Under the pieces are notes generated by a model. That model worked only from the letters and a program-made list of their open reading frames with translations. It searched no databases and had not been told where the DNA came from. Of a DNA stretch of 64,000 bases, positions 25,833-34,941 are shown piece by piece; positions within the stretch are counted from its first letter, which is position 1; every line of letters starts with the position of its first letter. The stretch lies in NCBI RefSeq assembly GCF_048537545.1, contig NZ_CP183218.1; one strand, given 5' to 3'. A program made the translations under genes and the position numbers. The stretch comes from Chania fonticola_B. GTDB lineage: Bacteria; Pseudomonadota; Gammaproteobacteria; Enterobacterales; Enterobacteriaceae.

Positions 25833-26074
25833 GATTTCTCCATTTACTTTTTGATAACATAACGGCAAATTTACTGGAAGCCTGGGCCAAAAACAGGGGG
25901 CTTTTACTACGAAATACTGGACACAGATGTACGCCAGCCCAAAATGTGACCTGGGTCATCATTGTGCAAAAGTCCCTTAAATGCCGGGAAATATCACCTT
26001 AATTGCGCTGCCCACCTGGGTTTACCATCATTCTTAAATGCATCGTTAACCGCCGAAGCGCACTGGAGATCGCG

Positions 26075-26902
26075 ATGTCTGAAACGCTAGTTACCCTGCT
26101 TGAACAGCTGATTGCCCATCAGAATGCGATCCAGGTCAGGTTTCCTGAACCCACTTTTCCCGCTCCGCCCTTGGCATTCTGCGTGCCTTTTCCGCGGCTT
26201 GAGATAGTGCTAGATGGGGAAGTTGAAGATCAGTGTCTACCTTTGGCCAATAACACGCTCTCCAGCTATCAGGTGCTTTATGTCCCCGCGGGCAAATGGA
26301 GTTTTCCGCAATGGACCCAGCCAGCCACCACGCTGAGTATCTTGTTCAGTAAGCAAAAGCTGGGTTTCAGCCTGCAAAGATGGGACGGGCAAGCGCTGTG
26401 TGAAACGCAAAAACAGCACGTTGCGCGGCGTGGGCCCAGAGTCGGCTCATACCTGCTACTGGCGATGAATGAGGTGTTGCTGCAACCTGATGCATTGACC
26501 TCGCAGCTGATCTTTACCGGATTGGTCAGCCACTGCCTGGAACAGCTCGCAGGCCAGGGGCAAACCGTCAGTAAAAGCCAGGAGCTGCTGCTGGCCATAC
26601 AGGACTACCTCGATGACCACGCCGGGCTACCGCTAACACGGGAAGGCGTTGCCAAACGATTTCATATTACCCCTAACTACCTGTCCCACCTGTTTCAAAA
26701 GTCTGGCCCTGTCGGTTTCAATGAGTACATCACCGGGGTGCGCCTCGAGCGGGCGAAAAATCTATTGCGTGGCTATGATCTGAAGATCAAAGAGATCGCG
26801 CATAGCTGTGGGTTCGACGACAGTAACTATTTTTGCCGGATATTCAAAAAGCATACCGATCGCTCCCCCTCTGAATATCGCAGACATTGCCGCAGCCTGT
26901 AG
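26075..26902 (+). CDS. AraC family transcriptional regulator
   Basis: A 275-residue regulator with an N-terminal cupin-like sensing domain (about 30-140) and a C-terminal double helix-turn-helix: LTREGVAKRFHITPNYLSHLF and the diagnostic IKEIAHSCGFDDSNYFCRIF with SPSEYRRHC. The ATG at 26075 has GGAG seven bases ahead; the open frame extends 72 bases further up but without a start signal. It is divergent from the PhyH-type oxygenase and is its most likely regulator; inducer unknown. Confidence 0.9.
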   Translation: MSETLVTLLEQLIAHQNAIQVRFPEPTFPAPPLAFCVPFPRLEIVLDGEVEDQCLPLANNTLSSYQVLYVPAGKWSFPQWTQPATTLSILFSKQKLGFSLQRWDGQALCETQKQHVARRGPRVGSYLLLAMNEVLLQPDALTSQLIFTGLVSHCLEQLAGQGQTVSKSQELLLAIQDYLDDHAGLPLTREGVAKRFHITPNYLSHLFQKSGPVGFNEYITGVRLERAKNLLRGYDLKIKEIAHSCGFDDSNYFCRIFKKHTDRSPSEYRRHCRSL

Positions 26903-26928
26903 CAATATTGCTGATTGGCGTAGGGGGG

Positions 26929-26952
26929 ACGCATGATGCGCCCCCCCCCCCT
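26929..26952. repeat. dispersed palindrome GTAGGGG..GCGCCC, copy B, with C11 tract
   Basis: GTAGGGGGGACGCATGATGCGCCCC lies 27 bases after the AraC stop in the sense direction. The right arm is stretched into 11 consecutive C (26941-26951). It belongs to the same repeat family as the copies at 25031, 31839 and 63769. Confidence 0.65.
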
Positions 26953-27010
26953 TTAAGAAACAGGCCGATTGAGGTTTATCACCAGGCATTACGCCCGGCG
27001 AAAATGTAGA

Positions 27011-29307
27011 TTAGAACCACTTGCCAAAGCGGCGGATGTAGAAACGCTTCATCAATTGCGCCACCACACAGTAGCTGACCAGCGTGGCCACCAGCCAAGG
27101 GAAATACTCCCACGGCAGCGGTTGCAACCCGACCCATGCCCCGAGCGGCGAGAACGGAATATAGATACCGAGTGCCATAATAATCCCGGTAGTCAACAAC
27201 ACCGGCAGCGCCGCCGTACTCTGAATAAACGGGATCTTCTGGGTACGCAACATATGCACTACCAGTGTCTGAGACAGCAACCCTTCAATAAACCAGCCGG
27301 ACTGGAACAGCGCCTGATGTTCTACACTATTGGCGGCAAACACAAACCACATCAACGCATAGGTCGTGATGTCGAAAATCGACGACGTCGGTCCAATCCA
27401 CAGCATAAAGCGACCAATATTCTTGGCGTCCCACTTGCGGGGTTTACGCAGGAATTCTTTGTCCATCTTGTCCCACGGCAGGGAAAGCTGGGAGATATCG
27501 TACATCAGGTTCTGTAACAGCAGGTGGATCGCCAGCATCGGCAGGAACGGGATAAACGCACTGGCCACCAACACCGAGAACACGTTGCCGAAGTTGGAGC
27601 TGGCGGTCATGTTCAGATACTTGATGATATTGCCGAAGGTTTCACGCCCTTTGATCACCCCCTCTTCCAGCACCATCAGGTTCTTTTCCAACAGGATGAT
27701 ATCGGCGGATTCCTTGGCGATGTCGGTACCGGTATCGACAGAAATGCCCACGTCGGCATCGCGTAACGCCGGGGCGTCGTTAATACCATCCCCCAGGAAG
27801 CCCACGGTGTGGCCATTAGCCTGCAACATTTTCAGCACGCGTGATTTTTGCAGCGGCGTCAGCTTGGTGAATACCGTACGCTGCTCAACCTCACGCATCA
27901 GATGGGCATCGTCCATCTGTTCAATCTCCAGGCCGGAGAGCGGGGTTCCCGGTTCCAGGCCAACGTCACGGCAGATTTTACAGGTGATTACCGGGTTGTC
28001 GCCGGTCAGCACTTTCACCGCCACGCCATTTTCCTGCAGGGCGGCAATCGCTTCACGAGCGCTCTCTTTTGGCGGATCGAGGAAGGTCAACAGGCCTTCA
28101 ATCACCAGATCGCGTTCGTCTACAATGCTTAGTGGCAGAGTGCAACCTTCCAGACCCAGATCTCGGGTTGCCAACACCAACACACGGAAACCATCTTCAT
28201 TGTACTGGCAGGCCAACGCCTGCAAATCGGCACGGCGAGCCTCATCAAGCGCCAACACCTGCTGCCCGACACGGACGTGAGTGGCAATCTCCAGCATCTC
28301 TTCAACGGCACCTTTGCAAATCAGCAGTTGGCGCTGTTGTTCATCCTGTACCACGATCGACAAGCGACGACGTATAAAATCAAACGGCAGTTCATCCACC
28401 TTGCTGTAGCGTCCCAACGCCTCTACACCTGGCTGACCCTGGCCAAAACGGATCACTGCCTGATCCATCAGGTTTTTCATACCGCTCTGATGGAAGCTGT
28501 TCAACCAGGCTAAATGCAGCACGTGGTTATCTTTGCTGCCATTCACATCCAGATGGTGTTCCAGAATGATGCGATCCTGCGTCAGGGTGCCGGTTTTATC
28601 GGTACAGAGCACGTCCATCGCGCCAAAGTTCTGGATCGCATTCAGCCGTTTGACCACCACCTTGCGGCGCGCCATGGCAATTGCGCCTTTCGCCAGGTTG
28701 GAGCTGACGATCATCGGCAGCATTTCCGGCGTCAGCCCCACGGCGACCGCCAAGGCAAACAGGGCCGCTTCCGTCCAGTCTCCTTTGGTAAAACCGTTAA
28801 TCAGCAAGACGATCGGCACCATCACCAACATAAAGCGGATCAACAGCCAGCTAACGCTGTTGACTCCACGGTCAAAGGCCGTTTGTGAACGGGTACCGAC
28901 GATCGACTTCGCCAGGGAGCCAAAGTAGGTGCGGCCACCGGTCGCGACCACCACCGCCGTCGCCGTTCCGCTGGCCACGTTGGTGCCCATCAGGCAGATA
29001 TTGGCCAACTCCAGCAGTTCGCTTTCGCTGGAGGCATCGATCTCGCTGGACTTTTGGCTCACTCCAGCCAAGGCATCGTATTTTTCGATCGGAATAGCTT
29101 CGCCGGTCAAAATGGCCTGGCTGATAAACAGATCGCGTGAGCTGAGCAAGCGGAGGTCCGCGGGTACCATGTCCCCGGCAGAGAGCTGAATAATATCGCC
29201 CGGAACCAACTCACGAATGGGAATTTCCACCGCTAATGCCTGGGTGCTAAAATTACTACGGCGTAACACCGTTGCCGTGGTACGTACCATCGATTTGAGT
29301 GATTCGG
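27011..29307 (-). pseudogene. mgtB: mgtB, C-terminal fragment (Mg2+ P-type ATPase, IS-interrupted)
   Basis: About 764 codons of an MgtB-type magnesium importer downstream of an IS1-family insertion. It starts mid-gene with ESLKSMVRTTATVLRR and includes the actuator motif (LTGEAIP), the phosphorylation motif CTDKTGTLTQ, the hinge GDGINDAP, and the C-terminal membrane helices ending FYIRRFGKWF. Sequence is closer to Salmonella MgtB than MgtA (for example LSLPWDKMDKEFLRKPRKWD). Without the N-terminal helices it cannot form a transporter. Internal methionines could give a truncated product, but function is unlikely. Confidence 0.92.
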
Positions 29308-29322
29308 GGTCGTGACGCAGAT

Positions 29323-29826
29323 TTAGTGGTAGTGGTTGATTGTCAGATACGAACCGATGATCTTATCGTGCATCTCTTCTGACTTTGAGAAGCAGATGGT
29401 TTTGCGGGCAAGGCGTTTGATGTGAGTTCTCAGATTCAGATTATGTCGTTCTATCCGCTGAGTATATTTCTTGCTGATAACATGGCTGGTTGAGGCCAGC
29501 AGCGTCTGATAGACCGGCCATGCATCGGTCATGTAGAAGGCAATGTTAAACCGACTCAGTAAAGCCAGAAGACGCTGCAATGTCAGAGCGTTACGTGGGC
29601 CAAATGCATGGGCGAGAACACGTTTGCGGATACGGTCATAGGCATAAAACAGCCAGCGCGGATTGTCTTTACAGCGGACATACGACCACTGCTCATCGGC
29701 TTCACAGCAGATAACGACTTCTGCCCCTGGCTCAACGTTTTGCGCTACCTGATGCGGGGCAAGTTTTTTAGATGACGGAGAACGGTGTTGAGGCTTATCT
29801 TCAATACCCTTGCGGTATCGCGGCAT
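29323..29826 (-). CDS. insB: IS1-family transposase, InsB catalytic part
   Basis: A 167-codon frame encoding the DDE domain of IS1 transposase, made as an InsAB fusion by a -1 frameshift from insA. Catalytic positions are seen in CEADEQWSYV, FYMTDAWPVY and the late glutamate within RTHIKRLARKTICFSKSEEM. The listed start (MPRYRKGIED) is the open-frame limit, not a proven start; the overlap with insA from 29745 to 29826 contains the shift site. Confidence 0.9.
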   Translation of the reverse strand: MPRYRKGIEDKPQHRSPSSKKLAPHQVAQNVEPGAEVVICCEADEQWSYVRCKDNPRWLFYAYDRIRKRVLAHAFGPRNALTLQRLLALLSRFNIAFYMTDAWPVYQTLLASTSHVISKKYTQRIERHNLNLRTHIKRLARKTICFSKSEEMHDKIIGSYLTINHYH

Positions 29827-30020
29827 CCGGAGCCGTTCATCGCCATATCAATAATGGTCTGATGGGTTTCGGGTTTAGCTCCGTTGTAGCGATAGCTGAG
29901 CTGGAAGGTCTTCAGGCATAGTTTGCAGCGATAGAGCTGCGTTCCTGAGCTGGAATGACCGTTTCTGATCACACCCTGAGTTTCAGAACAGCGGGGACAA
30001 ACCACATCAACCTTTGCCAT
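29745..30020 (-). CDS. insA: IS1-family InsA protein
   Basis: A 91-residue DNA-binding protein with a zinc-finger pair (CPRCSETQG and YRCKLCLKTF) followed by a helix-turn-helix (GCRDTARVLKISLNTVLRHL). In IS1, InsA alone represses transposition and competes with InsAB. The slippage heptamer A6C is at 29763-29769 on the minus strand, shortly before the stop, allowing fusion to insB. Confidence 0.92.
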   Translation of the reverse strand: MAKVDVVCPRCSETQGVIRNGHSSSGTQLYRCKLCLKTFQLSYRYNGAKPETHQTIIDMAMNGSGCRDTARVLKISLNTVLRHLKNLPRIR

Positions 30021-30071
30021 CAGTCATCCAAAAAGCGAAGCATACAATAACACTAACTCGGCGTCATGACC

Positions 30072-30489
30072 ATTTGAGTGATTCGGCCGCTTTATTGGTG
30101 CGGTATTCCTGCCAGAAGCGCAGCAACCCACTCAACGTAACCATAATCAGGATAATGATGACGCCGGTAAGATCGGTTTCTTCACCGTTTTGCATGGGCA
30201 ACCAGTAATCGGTAAAGAAACTGATCCCTGCCAACACCATCAACACAAAGATAAACGGGTTGTTAAACGCGCTGACTAACTGCACCAGCGCATGCGGTGC
30301 CTTCTCATGGGCAACCTGATTGCTACCAAAATACTGCAAACGCTCCTGGGCATCTTCCTGAGTTAATCCAATGCGGTTACAGTTTAAATTAGCCAACGTT
30401 TGATCGAGGCTGTTCTTTGCCTCGAGAGCAATGGCATACGGCTCGCGCTGTTTATCACGGCGGCGGCTATTTTCTTTAATATGGGTCAT
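30072..30489 (-). pseudogene. mgtB: mgtB, N-terminal fragment (IS-interrupted)
   Basis: The first 139 codons of MgtB from ATG at 30489 (MTHIKENSRRRDKQREPYA) up to the IS1 junction; translation would run a few codons into the element end and stop (LKWS-stop at 30064). It covers the cytoplasmic tail and first two membrane segments (NNPFIFVLMVLAGISFFTDY, GVIIILIMVTLSGLLRFWQE). It follows mgtC in the mgtCB operon order. The product would be inactive for Mg2+ transport. Confidence 0.92.
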
Positions 30490-30686
30490 GATGCTATTCT
30501 CTTTTTTTACTTTGCACACAGGGTTACCCCGCCCGTAATAACGGGTGAACATGCACAAAGTGGAATTTACTTTGTTGGCGTTGCTAAAGTAACGCTAATT
30601 TCCTTAACTACGCAGTAGTAATAAAGTATCTGGGGTGAGTTTGCATAACACCTCCTTATCACCCTATTGGTGAAGGTTATTTATCG

Positions 30687-31385
30687 TTAAACGGGTAATT
30701 CTGACGCCACGCGCCAATGCACGGCACTCACGCTGCGTTCTAAACTAATACGGCAGACAATGCCCTCAATCTCTTTTTGCGCGGCCGGATTAGCCACAAT
30801 TTCCGCACAGACTTCCAACTGACCAGGAATGGCAATATCGGCGCTACGCAGCGATTGCAAACGTAATGCCACGCCGTTCAATGCCTGTAGGATGAGGGTA
30901 CGAACCAGGATTTCATCCTGCTCCCCACAGGTGACCTGGACGCGATAACGCAGCTCCAGATCCACCGCCTGTTGCTGGGGTTGCAGATTAATACGCTGCG
31001 CTGCTTCACGCAGCAGGATATTGGCACACAGGATCACCAGGGTGGCGCAGACGGCTTCCCAATGCTGCCCCAGGCCACATAACACGCCGATGGCAGCAGA
31101 GCACCACAAGGTGGCCGCCGTGTTCAGGCCGCGGATATTCAGCCCTTCCCGCATAATTACACCGGCACCGAGAAAACCGATACCGGAAACGATCTGCGCC
31201 GCAATACGCCCCGCGCTGGAAGGTTCGGTGTCAAAAGAGCTCAGGATAAACACTGCGGCTCCGGTCGCAACCAAAGAATTGGTACGCAAACCCGCCATAC
31301 GCTGACGCCATTGACGCTCGGCACCAATAACGGCACCCAGGCCCATTGCCAGGAATAAATTCAGGATAAAAGGAGTCATAGCCAT
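30687..31385 (-). CDS. mgtC: MgtC family protein
   Basis: A 232-residue inner-membrane protein with four to five N-terminal helices (FILNLFLAMGLGAVIGAERQ, RTNSLVATGAAVFILSSF, AAQIVSGIGFLGAGVIMREG) and a C-terminal ACT-like domain from about residue 145. MgtC in Salmonella limits F1Fo ATPase activity and supports growth in low Mg2+ and in macrophages. It precedes mgtB in an mgtCB operon; mgtB is broken but mgtC is intact. A PhoP box lies about 380 bases upstream, implying control by Mg2+ through PhoPQ. Confidence 0.94.
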   Translation of the reverse strand: MAMTPFILNLFLAMGLGAVIGAERQWRQRMAGLRTNSLVATGAAVFILSSFDTEPSSAGRIAAQIVSGIGFLGAGVIMREGLNIRGLNTAATLWCSAAIGVLCGLGQHWEAVCATLVILCANILLREAAQRINLQPQQQAVDLELRYRVQVTCGEQDEILVRTLILQALNGVALRLQSLRSADIAIPGQLEVCAEIVANPAAQKEIEGIVCRISLERSVSAVHWRVASELPV

Positions 31386-31766
31386 GATCTTCCCCTTAAT
31401 TAATCATTGAGGTTGAATCATGTGCTGTTAAGCACACGCGAAATCGCGCCGATAATTAATCAGCGGGTCAGCGTTTGAGTGCCTGGAGGGAAAAGGCCGT
31501 GGTGATGGTTAAATACCATAATCATATCCGAATCAATACGCCCAATGCGCAAGCGCCTCGGGGACAACAATCATGTTCGGGTTTGCACAGCTCGGAATAA
31601 CTAGAGAGGGGTGCTGCCCGCCGTGTTCGGCAAGCAACAAATCACAGGAGATTGGTCAACTTGCCTTTATTATTTCGCTACTACTGCAACTGTCCAATTG
31701 GTTTTCTCCACGGTAATTTTGGCTGGAGTATAGTGACATGAGGTTGTGAAGTAAAGGTTATATTAT
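31386..31766 (-). promoter_or_regulatory. long mgtCB leader with short upstream ORF
   Basis: About 365 bases of probable 5' leader lie between the PhoP box and mgtC. A 21-codon frame on the minus strand (31459-31524, MIMVFNHHHGLFPPGTQTLTR shortened: begins MIMVFNHHHG, contains FPP, ends LTR) precedes mgtC. In Salmonella the mgtC leader uses short peptides mgtM and proline-rich mgtP for attenuation; this frame is a candidate counterpart, but its ribosome site is poor. Confidence 0.4.
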
Positions 31767-31783
31767 TAAACGAAGACTAAACC
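31767..31783 (-). promoter_or_regulatory. PhoP box for mgtCB
   Basis: On the minus strand GGTTTA, 5 bases, CGTTTA matches the PhoP direct-repeat consensus (G/T)GTTTA-N5-(G/T)GTTTA with one mismatch. A -10-like TTTACT follows 11 bases later, the spacing known for PhoP-activated promoters. Confidence 0.8.
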
Positions 31784-31838
31784 GAATATTCCCCTTATTT
31801 AATGACTGTTATAGGAACAATAATATAAGAGAGCTAAT

Positions 31839-31864
31839 CGGGCGCCGCAATGCGGCCCCCTACG
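31839..31864. repeat. dispersed palindrome GTAGGGG..GCGCCC, copy C
   Basis: In the LysR direction it reads GTAGGGGGCCGCATTGCGGC then GCCCG. The TAG of GTAGGGG is the LysR stop codon, so the repeat forms the exact gene end. It likely folds as a 3' hairpin. Confidence 0.65.
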
Positions 31865-32732
31865 CTACGAGGCGCTGTTGTAACCAGTTCAGTAACGCTG
31901 CCACCTCAGGCGTTAAACCAGCGGCTTGTGGCCACACCAGATAGACATCGCTATCGTTCAAATGCAGCGCAGCCGACAATGGCACCAAGCGCCCTGCTGC
32001 AATCGCATCCTTCGCCAACACGGCCTTCACCAGCGCAATACCAAACCCCTGCTCGGCTGCGCGCAGCAGTAACCCTGCATCGTTGAACAGCGCCAACTGT
32101 TGTCCACCGCCAATTCTCCCTACGGCGCTAAACCAGCTATGCCAGGGTGTGACGTCATGCTCAAGCAAGGGGGTGTGTGGATCTCCAGCATCAAATGCCT
32201 CCTGCCATTGCCTGGCCAGCTCCGGGGCCGCTACCGGCAGCACTACTCCTGAGGCGATACGCTGAGCCTGAACGCCTGGCCATTGGCCATCACCAATGCG
32301 GATCGCGGCATCGAATCCTTTACGGCCGAGATCCTGAATCGCCAGCGAGGCGTCAATATCCAATCGGATCCCAGGGCAATAACGATGAAACTCCGCCAAT
32401 CTGGGCAACAACCAGTAATGCGCAAAGGAAGGCAGTACGCTGATGCGCAACATCTGGCTTTCCGCTATCCGCCTGGCCCGGTCAACGCCCTGTTGCAAAG
32501 CGAGTAAGGCAGGCTCAGCTGCTGCCAGCAGTTCGCGCCCCGCAGCATTTAGCCGTACCCCACGCCCGGAGCGGTCAAAGAGTGGATAGCCAATAGCCTG
32601 TTCAAGCTGCTGAATTTGTTGGCTAACGGCTCCATGAGTCAGGCTGACGCGTTGCGCCGTGGCACGCAAATTCTCCAACCGGGCAGCGATCACAAAGGTT
32701 GGCAAAATATGCAGAGGAAGACGCTCAATCAT
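31860..32732 (-). CDS. LysR family transcriptional regulator (GcvA-like)
   Basis: A 290-residue LysR protein. The N-terminal winged helix-turn-helix reads LPTFVIAARLENLRATAQRV, SLTHGAVSQQIQQLEQAIGY; the effector domain follows from about residue 90 (LRISVLPSFAHYWLLPRLAE). The pattern is of the GcvA/AmpR-like subgroup. It is divergent from a PLP decarboxylase gene across 105 bases, so it probably controls it. The stop codon comes from a dispersed palindrome. Confidence 0.9.
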   Translation of the reverse strand: MIERLPLHILPTFVIAARLENLRATAQRVSLTHGAVSQQIQQLEQAIGYPLFDRSGRGVRLNAAGRELLAAAEPALLALQQGVDRARRIAESQMLRISVLPSFAHYWLLPRLAEFHRYCPGIRLDIDASLAIQDLGRKGFDAAIRIGDGQWPGVQAQRIASGVVLPVAAPELARQWQEAFDAGDPHTPLLEHDVTPWHSWFSAVGRIGGGQQLALFNDAGLLLRAAEQGFGIALVKAVLAKDAIAAGRLVPLSAALHLNDSDVYLVWPQAAGLTPEVAALLNWLQQRLVA

Positions 32733-32837
32733 TACTGGTTAGCCTTACTATCCAAAAGGGTCATTTTTTATCGATATTAGCACTAATCAGGATCGCCTAT
32801 AGTGCAAACATATTCACCCCGAACCCAAGGCATGACC

Positions 32838-34250
32838 ATGCACCCACGTTTGCAGCAGGATCTCGACGATTTACCCCGCATACTTGACCATACCAACCAA
32901 TTGGCGCAGGGCTTCCTTGTCAGTTTAAACCAGCGCCCGGTATGCCCGCCGTTGGCCGAACAACAGTTGCAAACCGGTGACGATCGGCTGGCCGAAGAGG
33001 GTTGCGGGGCGCTAGTGGCATTAGAAGAGTTTTGGCAGCGCTATGAGGCTGGCCTTTCCGGCAGTGCCGGGCCGCGTTACTTTGGCTTTGTCACTGGCGG
33101 TAGCACGCCTGCGGCGCTGGCTGCCGACTGGTTGGTTAGCACTGCCGACCAGAATAGCCAACTGAGCCATGATACCGTGGCGGCCGCGATCGAGCTGGCA
33201 ACGATTGAGCAATTGAAAACCCTGCTGCAACTGCCCACCGACTTCAGCGGTAGCTTTGTCAGCGGTGCCACCATGGCCAACTTCACCGGGATTGCCATCG
33301 GCCGCCAGTGGCTAGGGCAGCAGCGTGGGATCGATGTGGCACAGTTTGGCTTGGCCGCCTTGGGGCCGATTCAGGTCCTTTCTGCCAATGCGCATGCCAG
33401 CAGCGTGAAAGCGCTCAGCATGCTCGGTATTGGGCGTGATGCTTTAAAGTCTATTGCCAACCAGGCTGATTGCGAAGCTATTGATATCGACGCGCTGGAG
33501 CGTCATCTTGCCGCCACGCCAGATATCCCAACGATAGTGCTCGCCAGCGCAGGTACGGTAAACACCGGCGTTTTCGACGATCTGCCCCGCCTGCTGGCAC
33601 TGCGTGCACGCTATCCCTTCTGGCTGCATGTTGATGCCGCCTTTGGTGGGATCGCGGCCTGTTCTCCCCGCTTGGCCCATCTGCTGAACGGTTGGCACCA
33701 GGCGGACTCAATCACCGTAGATGCCCATAAATGGCTGAATGTCCCTTATGACAGCGCCATTCAATTTACCCGTCATCTGGCATTGCAGATGCAGGTTTTC
33801 CAGAATCACTCGTCCTATCTGGAGGCCCCCACGTTGCGCCCAGACAACTATTTGCACCTGACGCCCGAGAACTCGCGGCGTTTTCGCGCCCTGCCCTTGT
33901 GGATGGCATTGAAAGCTTACGGCAGCATCGGTATGCGGGAGATCGTCGAGCGTAACGTGACGTTGGCGCGACGTTTAGGTGACGGATTGGCGACCAGTGA
34001 AGGCTTCCGCCTGCTGGCCCCAGTGGAACTGAATATCGTATGTTTTGCGCTGAAGGGCGTTACAGGCGATGCTACTGCCGCACGCAACAGATTCATCGAT
34101 CGCCTGGATCGGCACGGCGTGGTGCGCTGCACGCCCACCAGCTATGCGGGCCAACCGGGTATTAGGGCAGCTCTGGTGAATTGGATGACTGAAGAGCAGG
34201 ATATTACTTTGGCGTTGGCATCAATGCAGGCTTGTCGGGCTGAGGTCTGA
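32838..34250 (+). CDS. PLP-dependent group II amino-acid decarboxylase family protein
   Basis: A 470-residue type I fold enzyme related to aromatic-amino-acid, glutamate and tyrosine decarboxylases. The cofactor aspartate motif HVDAAFGG and the Schiff-base lysine (about residue 298) in TVDAHKWLNVPYD are present, as is GPRYFGFVTGG near the N-terminus. The ATG at 32838 has AAGG seven bases ahead; two earlier in-frame starts (32802, 32832) fit worse. It is divergent from a LysR regulator and overlaps the convergent acetyltransferase by 47 bases. Substrate unknown. Confidence 0.85.
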   Translation: MHPRLQQDLDDLPRILDHTNQLAQGFLVSLNQRPVCPPLAEQQLQTGDDRLAEEGCGALVALEEFWQRYEAGLSGSAGPRYFGFVTGGSTPAALAADWLVSTADQNSQLSHDTVAAAIELATIEQLKTLLQLPTDFSGSFVSGATMANFTGIAIGRQWLGQQRGIDVAQFGLAALGPIQVLSANAHASSVKALSMLGIGRDALKSIANQADCEAIDIDALERHLAATPDIPTIVLASAGTVNTGVFDDLPRLLALRARYPFWLHVDAAFGGIAACSPRLAHLLNGWHQADSITVDAHKWLNVPYDSAIQFTRHLALQMQVFQNHSSYLEAPTLRPDNYLHLTPENSRRFRALPLWMALKAYGSIGMREIVERNVTLARRLGDGLATSEGFRLLAPVELNIVCFALKGVTGDATAARNRFIDRLDRHGVVRCTPTSYAGQPGIRAALVNWMTEEQDITLALASMQACRAEV

Positions 34251-34941
34251 AAGTGGCGAGGCTTTGCTTCTGCTGGCCGTCGGTTGTGATATTCAACGGC
34301 GATAGCCAGGCGGTAAACGCCTCGCGCAATACCGGCCATTCACCATCGATGATGGATAGCCAGTCCGTGTCGCGGTTGCGCCCCTTTCTGGTCATCGCCT
34401 GGCGAAAAGTCCCCTCAAAGGTGAAACCCATACGCAGTGCAGCCTCGCGAGAGGGGGCATTCAGACGATCGCATTTCCATTCGCAACGGCGAAAGCCCAA
34501 GTCGTCAAAGGCATGCTTGAGCATCAGAAAGATGGCTTCACTCCCCATCGCTCGCCGCTTCATCAAGGGTGACCAGTTGATCATCCCCAGCTCAACCACC
34601 CCGTTGGGTTGGTCGATGTTCAAGAAAGCACAGGTGCCGACCGCTTTACCGGTAGTCGCATCTATCACCGCCAAGGTGTTTCTACCCTGGGTTGCCAGCT
34701 GTTGCTGCAAGTACTGCTGGAAAACAGATGGCTCCGTGGGACGTTCACTAGACAGATAGGTCCAGTCGCGCCCGTCTTCCGCCAGTTGGTAGGCATGAAA
34801 CAACTCATCGGCACGGCGCGCGATATCCATCGGCTGCAAGCAGCAGAAACGCCCTTGGAGATTCTGTTTTCCCGGTTCACCCGCAGGTTGCCAGCCCTCA
34901 AGCGCTGTACCTATGGGTTGCCCAAACTGATTGTGGTCCAC
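34204..34941 (-). CDS. GNAT family N-acetyltransferase
   Basis: A 245-residue protein of the RimJ/RimL-type GNAT group. The core GKAVGTCAFLNIDQPNGVVE, ELGMINWSPLMKRRAMGSEA (acetyl-CoA loop) and APSREAALRMGFTFEGTFRQ are typical. The start is a GTG with a strong AGGAGG five bases before it. Its last 47 bases overlap the 3' end of the PLP decarboxylase on the other strand. Target unknown; members often acetylate small amines or protein N-termini. Confidence 0.88.
   Translation of the reverse strand: MDHNQFGQPIGTALEGWQPAGEPGKQNLQGRFCCLQPMDIARRADELFHAYQLAEDGRDWTYLSSERPTEPSVFQQYLQQQLATQGRNTLAVIDATTGKAVGTCAFLNIDQPNGVVELGMINWSPLMKRRAMGSEAIFLMLKHAFDDLGFRRCEWKCDRLNAPSREAALRMGFTFEGTFRQAMTRKGRNRDTDWLSIIDGEWPVLREAFTAWLSPLNITTDGQQKQSLATFRPQPDKPALMPTPK

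Larger units (their letters stand above)
29308..30071 (-). mobile_element. IS1-family insertion sequence inside mgtB
   Basis: A 764 bp element with terminal inverted repeats GGTCGTGACGC (left) and GGTCATGACGC (right, reverse complement), extended imperfectly through GA.TTAGTG. It carries the two overlapping IS1 frames insA and insB with an A6C slippage site. It is flanked by a 15 bp direct repeat ATTTGAGTGATTCGG (29293-29307 and 30072-30086), which is longer than the 8-11 bp usual for IS1. Removing the element and one repeat restores the mgtB frame (NKAAESLKSMVRT). The intact frames and near-perfect duplication suggest recent insertion. Confidence 0.95.

Noticed and set aside
26903..27010. 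Possible mgtR-like peptide after mgtB
   Set aside because: The gap holds only a palindrome and C-tract; no short hydrophobic frame with a ribosome site.
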